From Cycas panzhihuaensis (Eukaryota > Cycadophyta), in assembly GCA_023213395.1 (NCBI GenBank), contig CM041465.1, forward strand, positions 251,293,741 through 251,357,740: a DNA stretch of 64,000 bases, read 5' to 3'. Shown here piece by piece: positions 12,700-23,763 of the stretch. The translations under genes were made by a program, and so were the position numbers. The notes beneath the pieces are model-generated. The model did not search any database and was not told the DNA's origin. It saw nothing but the letters and a program-made list of their open reading frames with translations. Within the stretch, counting starts at the first letter, position 1, and every line of letters begins with the position of its first letter.

Positions 12700-13140
12700 T
12701 TGGAAGGCGCCCTGAGGCTCCCCCTCATTCCGAAAATAACTCTCTTCTGGTGGACCTGTCTTATGAACAAAATTCTCACTGTAGATAACCTTCAAAAGCG
12801 AGGCTTTATGTTGGCTAACATATGTGTTTTATGCTACAAAGGGAAGGAATCCATTGATCACATCATCCTTGAGTGCCCTTTCACAAGGGAAGTATGGAGG
12901 ATGTTGCTTGGAAAGCTAGAAGTGTGCTGGACATTCTCGCAAAAGACAACTGACCTATGGCTTGCTTGGCAAAGCCCATTCAAAAGTAATACCCTCAGCT
13001 GCATCTAGAAGAATATGCTCCCGATTTTGGCATGGAATACCTGGAAAGAAAGGAACAGTAGGATTTTCTAGGGAAAAGAGAAGGACCAGATGGCCGTCTA
13101 CAACAGAATCTGTTCACACATCAGAGAAAACATTGGAAAC
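12700..13140 (+). other. LINE ORF2 zf-RVT and linker
   Basis: The LPLIPKITLFWW motif and CVLCYKGKESIDHIILEC give the C-x2-C...H...C zinc pattern. It is broken by TAG at 13006 and another TAG near 13069. Confidence 0.85.
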
Positions 13141-13180
13141 GTAAAAAAAAAAATGCATATCCCTGACAGAGAGCAGGATT

Positions 13181-13726
13181 TTGCTCAAATGGGGCATAGA
13201 ACCTGAATTCGTGGTGTCTAAGCCTAGAAGTACTAGATGGATCCCTCCGGAGGAGCCCTGGATCAAAATTAATTTTGACGGCGCAGCAAAAGGGAATCCA
13301 GGTGAAGCTGGGGGTGGGGGAATCTGTAGGGATAACAAAGGCTCTCCCATTTGGGCCTTTACGGATTATTATGAGAACCAAACGAATAACTATGTGGAAA
13401 TGCATGTTATGCTTAAATCCCTCGACTTAGCCTGCATAGGGGGCATTCAGAGGTTGGTGATCGAGGGGGATTCAGAGGTTGTTTTAAACTCGCTAAAAGG
13501 TGATGCCCTTCTGGATTGGAGATTTCAGGCCATAATCAAAAATGCCAAAGAGATCATTAAAGGTTTGTCGAACGCCTGTATAAGACACACTCTGAGAGAA
13601 GACAACAAAGCAGCAGATTTTTTGGCAAATTGGGGGGTGAGGAACAAGAGGTGTCAAGTGTGGAGATGTGATTTCCCTAGGGACCTTCTGGCTCTGGTTG
13701 ACAAGGATTTGATCTGTAGTAGCTAG
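13181..13726 (+). other. LINE ORF2 RNase H domain
   Basis: An uninterrupted 181-codon stretch. INFDGAAKGNPG carries the first catalytic Asp, followed by VEMHVM (Glu), VIEGDSEVV (Asp) and EDNKAADFLAN (Asp). This is the RVT_3-type RNase H common in plant LINEs, and the best preserved part of the element. Confidence 0.9.
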
Positions 13727-13881
13727 CCGCGGGGCTTGTCCTGGCATTCTAGTTCTCCTGCCTAAACCGTGGGGTTGTCACGGTTAACTTTGACTTGGCA
13801 TTTTATTTGCTTTTTTATGTACTAAGTTATGGGATCCTATCTTCAAACCTACTTTAATTCATTTTATTTTACCAAAAAAAA
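13727..13881 (+). other. LINE 3' UTR and poly(A) tail
   Basis: About 145 bp of non-coding DNA ending in eight A (13874-13881) before the target duplication. Confidence 0.85.
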
Positions 13882-13895
13882 AATCCCTAGGGATT
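13882..13895. repeat. LINE target site duplication, right copy
   Basis: Same 14 bp directly after the poly(A) tail. Confidence 0.92.
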
Positions 13896-15518
13896 CATCT
13901 GGCAAAATGTCATATTTCTCAGACCATGTTTGATCAAAGTGGTTTCCTCATATAATTATAAATAATGATCTTATTATTCCATGCCTACTGTTTGATTTCT
14001 GACCTACATTAGATGCATTCAAACTTCCCTTAGAACCAATGAAATGAGAATATGCCCAATGTCTCTTATCTATATTTGTACTTGTATCATTGATTTGAAG
14101 GCTATCATATGTATTGAAGGCTAGTCAAATACCTCGATGGTCCATTACATCAAAAATATGTAGCGTCTCTTCCAACTGCAATGAACCTCGGAGTCGACCC
14201 ATCATTGCCTTATCTACTAAACTTGCAATCATAAGATAACGGTGGTGCACAAAAAATTTGTAGCAAAGAATAAGACACAACAATGGTAGAACCCTAAAAT
14301 TTTTAGGATTAATATTATTTTGAATGGATTAATATATATATTTTTTTAGCAGACGTTAATTTTTAAAAAGGGTGTATATTTTTTTTGTAAATTTAAAAAT
14401 GAACTTAATCATATTGTATAATTTTTTAGGTTTACCTAACCCCCTAGTTCTTCATCCCCTAGTTACATGGAGGTGCTACATGACTAGTTGCTAGCTAACA
14501 AAAGGGGTTAAGACCCCATTCTTCACCCTTTATGGAGTCCTTATCACTGTTTTGACTATAACTTAAGCTAGGAGGCTCTTTTTTCAGTCCCATCAATTGC
14601 GTTGGATTTGTAACTGAGAGATCTTTCATTTGGTAGGTTACTAAATAGTATTTAGAGTTGTTTTGATATAAAAATTTTATCTCAAAGTCAAAAGTTTCTT
14701 TTAAACTTTTATTTTTCTTCATTATTTTTGCTTCTTCAGGCATATACATGTATTTTTAAAGGTTTTATAATATTTGTTGATATGATGTACCCAAAATGGA
14801 GGGGATAACATGCACTAAGATCTTATTTTTGGCTCTAAAGAACCCATTTTGAACTTTATTATATGAGAGATTCATTTGTATTATACTTGAGTCACATCTA
14901 TCTTTCAAGTCATGTATTAATATTTATTGTTGGATTTTTCACCCATGGTGGCATGATGTAAGCCTAAAGAGGCATGTTTTTAGCCCATGAAGGCAATTTA
15001 TGGACATATAGCCCTTTAAAGACTACTTACATTTCCTATTTAAGCAAGAGGTAGAACCCATTTAGTTATTCTTGCTAGTACTAATTGAACCATGTATGTA
15101 AAGGAACATCTTAGTTAGCTGTTGATCATAGTGGCTGAGTACCCATGTGGTTTGGTGGATAGTGCTATCTTCATATGGATATCAGTAGCTGATTATATTG
15201 TTGTAGAAAATTATAATCCAACTTATTTAAAGACTTGACACTTTCCATTTAAAGACACCTTACATTTTCTATATAAGCAATAAGTGAGACCTCTTTATAG
15301 TTATTCATACTGGTATTGATTGAATAATGTACTTAAAAGAAGTTCTTACTTAACTAATAGTTGTAATGGTTAGTTACCCATATATTCCAGTAGATGGACT
15401 TCACTTCATATGGACATTGATAACTAATTATATTATTACAGCAACATATAATCTAGCATTCATTTGAAGACTCAATACTTATCATTTGACATGATATTTT
15501 ATTATGTAATTAACTATT
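13896..15518 (+). other. E2 internal region, right part
   Basis: No confident coding domain. Contains the 233 bp tandem duplication listed separately. A purine tract just after it marks the E2 3' end. Confidence 0.45.
15015..15480 (+). repeat. Diverged tandem duplication, unit about 233 bp
   Basis: The unit at 15015-15247 (starting TTTAAAGACTACTTACATTT) is repeated at 15248-15480 with many substitutions but the same order of landmarks (TAAGCAA, GTTATTC, AGTTACCCATRT, TTCATATGGA). Confidence 0.75.
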
Positions 15519-15530
15519 ATAAGGGAGAAA

Positions 15531-15842
15531 TGTTAGGTGTAATACCTAATCACATAATTACCCTCATGTGCACTCTCTCTACATTATGTGTATTTTGTAT
15601 TTGAAGTTGAGCCACATAGAGATGTGTGCTACCTCTAGATTGACCAATGAGGTTCTCTCAATGATGGTGAGCTTATACTATAACTATGCATATTATCATT
15701 CATTCCAATTTGAGTTTTGGCCATTTCTCCATATCTTGTGTTTATTTGTACATATTTCACCTTATCCGAGCTTCATTATTATATCTTTAACTCACCATCA
15801 TGTTTCATTTTTATGTATTCATAGCATATTCAAATTATAACA
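15531..15842 (+). repeat. E2 3' LTR
   Basis: Starts TGTTAGGTGTAAT, ends ATTATAACA, 312 bp, collinear with the left LTR. Confidence 0.82.
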
Positions 15843-17686
15843 TGGTATTAAAGCTTTGTATGCTCAAACACTAATATTATGATATGACAATGGGAAGATA
15901 TGACACTATAAAACCAAGCACATTTGCATGTGTTCTTAATGGAAGTAAAGACCAACTATCTTTTCAACTCATCAAGGAATAAGGAATTGATCATTATTCT
16001 CTTTTAAGTATGTATTTATTCCCTTTAGTCAATATTAAAGTAGGATTTTCGAATATAGTATATTATATTTTTTAGTAGTCACGTTTATTAATAATAATGT
16101 AATATTAGACTTGTCAAGAGTTGTTTATATGTGCATAAATATGTTCTTGTTTCTTAGTGGTTCTTATAAGATTCTTGATATATGATCATCATTAAAATAT
16201 ATGTTAGAGCTTACTTCTTCATGAATTCTTCACATGAATTCTCATTGGTTGTATTTGATGTTCCTTAATCTTACATATATTTTAATTTTTATTGTGTTAT
16301 TATAGTTATTCTAGTTGTATTTTCACATATGTTTATCTTATACTTTTAGTTCTTTTTTTTTATATTTATTATTAATATGGTTGGTTCATCAATTTAGCAC
16401 TATTAATATCCTATCCTAGTCTTCTTATTTAGATATTATTCTCATGCAGGTTGAGGTCAGTAGTGCTCTATATTATGTTTTACCAAATTTTAGTTACACT
16501 TGAATTGTTAGCATCCAAATGTCTAATTTTAGTGATTAACAAGCATATTACACACATGTTTTATGACCCTACTTGCTTTATTTTTTATTATTACTTAGTG
16601 ATTACATATATGAAGATAGTTGATATTTGATCTTGCTCTTTATATTCGAGTGATCCTAATATTTTTCAATACTTTTGATATCTTTTTCTCCTTAAAGTTG
16701 CATCCTTACACCCTAATGAGTAAGTTCAAGTATATAGATATTTGATAAAATATTCACATCCAAGTCATATAGCCATTTTTTACAATGTATTACATCATAT
16801 CTACTAATATGGAGTATGCTAAAATTTATGTTATCTTGATATTCTTAAATTATAACAAATACTTATGGAATATGTTAATCCCAAACTTGTTTGGGTTTAC
16901 CATATACACATTTAATATAATATTCATATTCTATAGTAGATATAGAAAGGTTGAGCTTCTTGCAGAAGTTTGTAATGCATCTATTATTTATAAGAATTAT
17001 GTCTTCAATCCCATTGAGTAATTCTCTTATAAAAAAGAGGTTAGTGTTCATAAAATCATCTTCATAAACCTTCATATTTATCATCATATTATGATCTTCT
17101 TCATGATCCTATGAACACATATTATTTGGTTCATCTTTAGTTTAAATTACCTAGGACAATTGTTTAGAAGGTTCTCCTTATTATCCTCATTTTCCCTTCA
17201 CGAGAGCCTATATTAAGTAATCAATTATCCTTTTTTAGCATAATTGAAATATTTATCATTATTGTTGCTATATGGCTTATCCTTTATAAGGATAAGATTC
17301 TTATTTTATCAAAATTTTCATATACCTTTAGAGAAATTGATATTTTTATTTATCATTTAAAAATTGTTTACTTTTGAATGTCTTTTTTTAGGGTCTCCTA
17401 TGTTTTATGTTACCTTAAGGTTTATTGCTTTTTCTAAGGCATTCTAAAAAATAATGGGTTCTGCTATGGTCACTACATTCTTGATTGGGTAACAAAGTCT
17501 TTGAATAAAGTGATATACACTACGAGGAATTGATATATTAGGCATCTTGTGAAAATATCTTCTATTCTCCTCACATAGTCTCCCACTAATCCAATATGTG
17601 TAGTATATTTCATCTTTATAAGAGCATCATATCGATAAAATTTTGTTGCATATTATTTATCTATCAAGCTCTTCATTTCATCTTAT
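15843..17686. other. AT-rich region starting with a primer-site-like sequence
   Basis: TGGTATTAAAGC at 15843-15854 immediately after the E2 LTR looks like a second leader start. Beyond about 15900 nothing is recognised in nearly 1.8 kb; longer open frames here (such as 16785-17021) are low-complexity and hydrophobic with no family resemblance. Confidence 0.45.
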
Positions 17687-17990
17687 TGTGGACCTTACAA
17701 TAGAGGAGCTTAATTATTCAACTATCAAGTGATATATAAATAAAGATATTGGAGTCTTCATGATATTGACTTTAATCTTTAGAGTGTATTTTTCTTTTGG
17801 GTTGCATTCTTTTTGAAGTAGTTCTTAGACTTATTTTTTATCAACTTTTTAACTATATTTTCTATTTAAGTCATAAATATTTATAATTAGTAAATTTATC
17901 TTACAACTCAAAGCCTTATTACTCATATCTTCTTTATTCACTACAATAAATTAAATTTTCTTCATTACTAGCATCCCCAAAGATATGAAG
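17687..17990 (+). repeat. Probable 5' LTR of gypsy C
   Basis: Begins TGTGGACC and shares TCAAGTGATATATAAATAAAG-like promoter sequence, TTTAGAGTGTAT and GGGTTGCATTC with 33989 onward. It lacks the TC/TA microsatellite of the 3' copy. End is approximate. Confidence 0.6.
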
Positions 17991-18223
17991 GGATAATGAT
18001 TAACATTAAATAAGGTAAATTTAAGTCCTTTAGCCATATTTATATCTCCCTTTTCCATATAAACCATTTATGGAAGTGGAAACTTTTCATATTAACTTGT
18101 TTTAGGCTATAATTCACTATTAGGTTTAAATTTACTATTGTTATTAGGAAAAAGGGAAAATCGATGCTCAAACATCATTATGGGTTCTCTAAGAGAGTAA
18201 CTCTAAAGTGCTCAAATACCATG
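17991..18223. other. Leader remnant with a minus-strand primer-site-like end
   Basis: Lies between the C LTR and element A. Bases 18210-18221 (GCTCAAATACCA) mirror the primer site inside element A and have the same 2 bp spacing to the LTR. No coding seen. Confidence 0.45.
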
Positions 18224-18691
18224 TGTAACATCTCTTATATAATAAATTGAAGATGGAGAAAGCAAAACTTAAGGATAATGCTTTCAAAATATAGCTAAAA
18301 TCTACTAGCAAGGGTAGCAATGTGTATATTTTGAGAAAGGCTAAAAACTACTAATAAATAGGATGGTATAAATGTTGAAATAACTCCTATGATTGCTACT
18401 CTCTTTAAGGCAAGGTCCCCTCCAAATAGTGTAGCCCTAAAGGTGAGTAAGCAATAGCCCTGAGGCTGAAGTTATAGCAGTCCAAACTCAATTATGAGAT
18501 GCCTTAAGCTAGGGTTAAATAACCCTTTATATAGGTGGTTAAATGGTCATGAAGAAACTTGTCAAGGTTAAGATGGAAGTCAACTAGGAGGAGTGCTAGA
18601 AGTCAGCTAAAATAGGAGTAATTTAATTAATAACAAGTCAACCAAAATATAGGCTTTAAAGTCAACCAAACTAGGAGTAAATTAGCTTACA
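18224..18691 (-). repeat. Gypsy A 3' LTR
   Basis: On the plus strand it runs TGTAACATC to TTAGCTTACA. The plus-strand CTTTATATAGG near 18520 is a minus-strand TATA-like box. Same length as 23296-23763. Confidence 0.87.
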
Positions 18692-18704
18692 AGTCCCTCC
18701 CCTC
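18692..18704 (-). promoter_or_regulatory. Gypsy A polypurine tract
   Basis: AGTCCCTCCCCTC on the plus strand is GAGGGGAGGGACT on the coding strand, abutting the LTR; primes plus-strand DNA. Confidence 0.8.
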
Positions 18705-21700
18705 AAAACCTACTTGCCCTTAAAGCATAGGTAAATTTAGGTGTTATTATATCCATTCTTCTAATTCCTATATTATGTCTTCTAAGTTTAAAGTTTTCCA
18801 CTTGATGAGGTATTCTTTGGCCTTCTTAGATCGTAATTCTTTTATTTGTATTTGTAAAATTGCTCGTGGTTCAATGGTAATTTTTCCTTCTTCATCTAGC
18901 TCAAGGACTATTGTTTGAGGGGTTATCCTTTCCCCTACCTTCTTTTTAAGGTAAGATACATGAAAAGCATCATGTATATTGCTCTCTGGTGGTAATGTTA
19001 ATTGATAAGCTACTTCCCTAGATTTTTTAATAACTTGATAAGGTCCCAAAATTTGAGGTGCTAACTTTTTCTTATTTGTTTGTTTTATTGATGATCGTTT
19101 ATAAAGTTGGAGTTATAGAAAGACCCAGCCTCCTACTATGAAGCTCCTTTCAAATCTTTTAATGTTGGTTTACTACTTTATTTTATTTCTTATTGCATTT
19201 AAGTTGTCCTTCAAAGTGTGTACTATTTATTCCACCTATTCCTGTTATTCATGTATTGATTGTACTTATGATACTTTTGTTTGCATGAGTATCAACAATA
19301 GCTCATACACATATAATACCTAGAAAGGTGTCATTTTTATTATTGTATGATAAGTGGTGTTGTATCATCATTTGACTAAATGGTGTTATCTATGCCATGG
19401 AGTTTGCTTATTAGAAAAAAAGTTACCTTAAGTATCATTCTAAGCATTTATTGACTACCTCTAACTAACCATCTGGTTGTGGGCGGTATGCTATACTCAT
19501 ATTTAACTTTGTTCTCACTAATTTGAATAGATCTTGCTAAAAATAACTTATGAATTTTAGGTCACGATCACTAACTATAATTTTAGGAAACCCATGTAGA
19601 TGATATATCTCCTTCACACATATCTCTACTAGCTAACTTGCTTTTGTTATTGATTGTGTGCCCTTGAGATATGTATATTTAGTTAATCTATCTAGTACTA
19701 CAAAAATTGTGTCTTTTCCTTCATATTATGGAAGTTTTATGATAAAGTCCATTGAGATTTCTTCCTATTTCTGATGTGAAATAGGTAATGGCTGTAGCAA
19801 TCTTAGACTTGTTACCTGTTCACTCTTGTTTTGTTAGCATGAATCACATTCAAATGCATACTTAAGAACATTTGTTTTTATTCCCTTTCAATAAAAGGAA
19901 TTTCATATCTTTCGATATATTTTATCTATTCCTATATGACCTATTGTTGGTGCTGAATGGGCTTCTTCTAATATGGTATTCTTTAATTTAGAAATCATTG
20001 AGATAAATATTTTCCCTTTTCTTAGAATTAATTCTTCTTATAATTCAAATTTAGAAGGTTTTTGGTCCTTAAACTCTTTTAATATCTTTTACAAAAGTGG
20101 ATCTATCTTACATTCTTTGATTAATTCTTAAATCCATCTGAGGGTGGTTATTGATATTGCTTTCAATGAAACTTCTTTATTGTTGTCCCTAAGTAGTCTT
20201 GATAGAGCATCTATAATGACATTCTCTTTATCCTTCTTATATACTATATTAAGATCAAAGGTTTGAATCTTGCTAATATATTTTTATTGTTCATCTAATA
20301 GTGTCTTCTAATTTAACAAATATTTAAGACTGTCATGATCTCTTTAAACTATAAACTTATTCCCTAATAAGTACTACTGCCATTAGTGTATGGCATGTAT
20401 GATTACCAGTATTTCTTTATTATAAATAGGTTTGAACTTCTCCTTATTATTTAATTTTTAATTTTCATAAGTAATCAATCATTTATTTTGAATTAGGACT
20501 ACCCCTATTCTAAATCCTAAGGTGTTGTATTCTATAATGAAATGTTATGAGAAATCTATGGTTACTAAAACTTGACCCATGACCATCGCTTTCTTGAGTT
20601 CCTTAAAAGCATTTCCTACTAATAGATTCCATGTAAAAGCATCTTTTTTGTGAGGTCCATTAATGGAGATGCAATGTAGGCATATCATTTTATAAATTTT
20701 CGAAGAAATCATGTTGCTCTTAGGAAGCTCCTTACTCCTGTCATATTTTTCAATACTGGCCAGTTAATAATGACCTGAATCTTTTTTAGATCTATCTTTA
20801 TTCCTTCCTTTGTGATAATGTGACTTAAATATTCTATTTCTTCTTTCCCAAATGTACATTTCTTCTTATTTGTATAGAATTAATTGGTCTGTAAAATTTA
20901 TAGTACTACTTTAATATGGTCTAAATGCTCCTCCCATGTCTTGTTATATATTAGAATGTCATCAAAGAAGACTAGTATAAATTTTCATAGAAATTGATTA
21001 AGGATCGAGTTCATAGTGCTCTAAAAAGTTTTTGGGATATTTGTCAATCTAAATAGCATGAATTTGAACTCAAATAGTCCCTCATGAGTATGAAAAGTTG
21101 TTTTGTATGTATCTTCCTCTCTAATATGAATCTAATAATATCCTAATTGCAAGTCAAGTTTTAAAAAATATCATGCTCTATGTATTTCATCTAATAGATC
21201 GTATATTCATTGGATAGGATAATGATTCTTTACTGTTAATTTGTTTAAACCTCGATAATCCATACACATATGATATGACCCATCCTTTTTGGGATTAACT
21301 ATGACTAGTGATGTAAATGGGCTTGAACTAGTTATGATATATTCTTGACTTAATAATTTCCTTATGATATTTTTAATTTCTTACTTTAGATGATAGGGAT
21401 ATATGTAGGGCTATATATTTACTGAGGCTATTCTAAGTACTAGCTCAATGGAATATTGACAATCCCATTATGGGAGAAGCCCTTGGGTTTTTCAAATATT
21501 GCTATGTGCTTATCTATAATCTTTTATACCTTAGTTGGTACATCTTATATCATTATCTTATAATATGTTAGTATGTATGCAGATGGATTCTTCTCTAATA
21601 ACTTTTCCATGTGAATGCAAAGATATTAGTTGTACTAAAGGTATAGGTAGTGCCTATAATCTATATTTGTGCCCTTTTTAATAGAAGTATATGAATTAAG

Positions 21701-21990
21701 TTATATAGTTAGTAACTAAATTACCAAAGGTCTATTACCATTGAATTCTTAAGACTACGTCTACTCCTCCTATAGGCATTACATACATATATGTATTTAT
21801 TAAATAGTCTTTAATTTAGAGATTCACCTTCTAATAGTAACCTCCACAAGGAGTGTTTTTTCTATTTATGAGGGATACCTTAAAATGTATTCAAGGATTA
21901 TATTTTTAATCTTAGCTTCTTTGCTATGACCTTATTAATAAAGTTGTGAGTGCTACCACTATCCACAAGTATTGCAACTAGAGCTCCTTT
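18705..21990 (-). pseudogene. Gypsy A pol (protease, RT, RNase H, integrase, chromodomain)
   Basis: Read leftwards. Protease ILVDSGSTHNFI lies near 21950-21985. RT spans about 20650-21480 with an intact FFDDILIYN block near 20950-20972. RNase H is at about 20150-20600. Integrase (about 19080-19880) keeps traces of the YRPQPDG block and of the zinc region. The last open piece, 18768-19049, holds the integrase end IHDAFHVSYLKKK and a chromodomain, which in this lineage steers integration to marked chromatin. Stops are frequent throughout. Confidence 0.83.
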
Positions 21991-23281
21991 GATTATCCCT
22001 TAGAATCTAAGGGTTTGGGATATAACACTTTATATAGTTATGGCTTGTAATAAAATTTGGACATTCTCAATATTAACTTCTAAAGGCTCATCTACTTCTA
22101 TTTCCTCCTATTAGATCTGATTTTCTTCAGCATATTCTTCATATGGTATTTCCATTTCATCATTATTGATCATAAACACCTTCTTCATCAGACATTAATG
22201 TTCTTTATTCCACTTCCATCCACATTTAAAATAAGTCCCATTTTTAAGATATTTGACTCTATTTATTTTAGTCGTGTCTTTTATTGCCACTAATAGCTCT
22301 ACTTTTATGCTTGATCTAGTCTAATTTGGATTGGACCCCTATTACTAGTATGATTTAGTTCTACATATATAGATAGGCTTATTCTTTCTAAATTATGCTT
22401 CTACATTCTTCACATATCAAATTGCATCATGAATATTTAAGGGATTCATATTCTTGATGTGAAATTTGATTATCTCCTTTAATATACTTATGTATGTTTC
22501 CATGATGTATTCAGTTAGTATTTATTTTGGTATTAAACACTGAAGCATTTGGAATTATTTGGTGTATACTTGGACTATTCCATTTTGTTGTAACCTTGTT
22601 AGCTGAGAGAAATATTCAATGTTTTATGAATCTTTGTACTACTTTATTAGACTTGATTTTAGATAGTCCCATGATTTTGGATGGTCCAAATTATTCTTTT
22701 ACCACCACAGGTATATAGATGTTGTCAATATATTTTCTTTATCTAAAAGTTCATATACTTGAAAGTATATCTCCATTTATACTATCTAGCTCTGGATGAT
22801 TTTTCATCTTTCTAAATCAAAATTTTCTAATGTAAATTTGGTTCCCTTAAGACCATGATTCAATTAGGAGTTCTTTTGATTTTGTTGTTTGTAGTTAAAA
22901 CCCCTAATCTCCTTAAATTATTTTATTATCCGTTCTCTTGGTTATCTTGCTCTGGGAATTCTTCATTAGTTTCTTCCATGTCTTGGGGTTTCTCCACTTA
23001 TGATTCACCTTCCTGTAGGTCTAATCTCTTATTTAAGGTTTAAAATGAAGTCTGGAGGATTTTTATGGAAGTAATAAGCTCAAAAGATAAGTGAGATAAT
23101 ACTTCTTCTATCCTATTTCCTTCTTCTTCTATTATTGTTGATTAATGGTTCACTGTCATGTTGGAGATGAGGCTTTTTCCTAATCTTAGTTCTATCCCTA
23201 GAGGATGGGGAATTCAAACTAATTTTCTCAAATTATCTTCAAATTCCTGCTTCAAAATGAAGCTCTAATATTGCTTAAAAC
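21991..23281 (-). pseudogene. Gypsy A gag remnant
   Basis: A CCHC-like knuckle (FKCGWKWNKEH then a stop before the last Cys) lies near 22180-22235. Upstream are only short open pieces, as expected of capsid sequence that changes quickly. Confidence 0.6.
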
Positions 23282-23293
23282 GCTCAGACACCA
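23282..23293 (-). promoter_or_regulatory. Gypsy A primer binding site
   Basis: Coding strand TGGTGTCTGAGC, 2 bp inside the 5' LTR. Confidence 0.75.
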
Positions 23294-23295
23294 CG

Positions 23296-23763
23296 TGTAT
23301 CATCTTTTATATAATAAATTGAAGAAGAAGTGAACAAAATTAAGGGATAATGCTTTCAAATATATAGTTAAAATCTATTATAAAGGGCAACAATATGTAT
23401 ATTTAGAGAAAGGCTAAAAACACTAACAAATAGGATAGTATAAGTGCTGAAATAACTCTTATTATTACTATTATCTTTAAGGCGAGGTCCCCTCCAAATA
23501 GTGCAGCCCTAAAGGCAAGTAAATAACAACCCTAAGGTTGAAGTTATAACAGTTTAAACTTGGTTCTGAAATGCCTTGAGTTAAGGTCAAATAACCCTTT
23601 ATATAGGTGGTTAAATGGCCATGAAGAAACCTACCAAGGTTAAGTTAGAAGTCAGGTAGAAGAAGTGCTAAAAGTAATCCAAAATTGGGGTAATTTAATT
23701 AGTACTAAGTTAGCCAAAATATAGGTTTTAAAGTCAGTCAAATTGGGGATCAATTGGCTTACA
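23296..23763 (-). repeat. Gypsy A 5' LTR
   Basis: 468 bp, plus-strand ends TGTATCATC and GGCTTACA, collinear with 18224-18691. Moderate divergence with C/T and A/G changes prominent. Confidence 0.87.

Larger units (their letters stand above)
9528..13726 (+). pseudogene. LINE ORF2 (endonuclease, reverse transcriptase, zf-RVT, RNase H)
   Basis: The ATG at 9528 begins MKLIAWNIRGLNAPSK, the classic apurinic-type endonuclease start. LQETKM, GDFN and SDHSP follow by about 10215. RT spans about 10850-11950 with IDLTKAF, GLRQGDPLSPFLF and the active-site block at 11604-11618. One frame runs from 9528 to about 12700. It shifts there into the frame of the zf-RVT (to about 13008 and beyond a stop), and again at an A homopolymer (13143-13153) into the RNase H frame. 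By eye I count 18 premature stops: 14 TAG, 3 TAA, 1 TGA. The RT active site is also mutated (FVNDN where FADDT is usual). Confidence 0.92.
7584..13881 (+). mobile_element. Full-length L1-type LINE with poly(A) and target duplication
   Basis: A complete plant LINE of about 6.3 kb: GC-richer 5' UTR, ORF1, ORF2, 3' UTR and poly(A) at 13874-13881. The 14 bp target AATCCCTAGGGATT occurs on both sides (7570-7583 and 13882-13895) without mismatch. It sits inside E2. LINEs copy themselves by nicking target DNA and priming reverse transcription there; this one is dead through many stops and two frameshifts in ORF2 plus a frameshift in ORF1. Confidence 0.93.
5668..15842 (+). mobile_element. LTR retrotransposon E2, interrupted by a LINE
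   Basis: Two 312 bp direct LTRs (5668-5979, 15531-15842) align without visible indels. A primer site follows the left LTR and a purine tract (ATAAGGGAGAAA, 15519-15530) precedes the right one. Internal DNA is split by the LINE at 7584-13881, leaving about 3.2 kb of E2 sequence in which I see no clear gag or pol. It is probably a non-autonomous element related to E1. The right LTR is also followed by a primer-site-like sequence (see findings). Confidence 0.75.
18224..23763 (-). mobile_element. Chromodomain Ty3/gypsy element A, complete length, decayed
   Basis: Two 468 bp LTRs flank gag, protease, RT, RNase H, integrase and chromodomain remnants in minus order. Primer site at 23282-23293, polypurine tract at 18692-18704. 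It appears to lie within the leader of gypsy C. Flanking 5-mers do not match, so no target duplication can be claimed. Related by protein to B2 at 61.4-64 kb but with unlike LTRs. Confidence 0.85.

Noticed and set aside
16785-17087. Open frames on both strands near 17 kb
   Set aside because: AT-rich, hydrophobic or Asn/Ile-rich, overlapping each other, with no start context or family motif.
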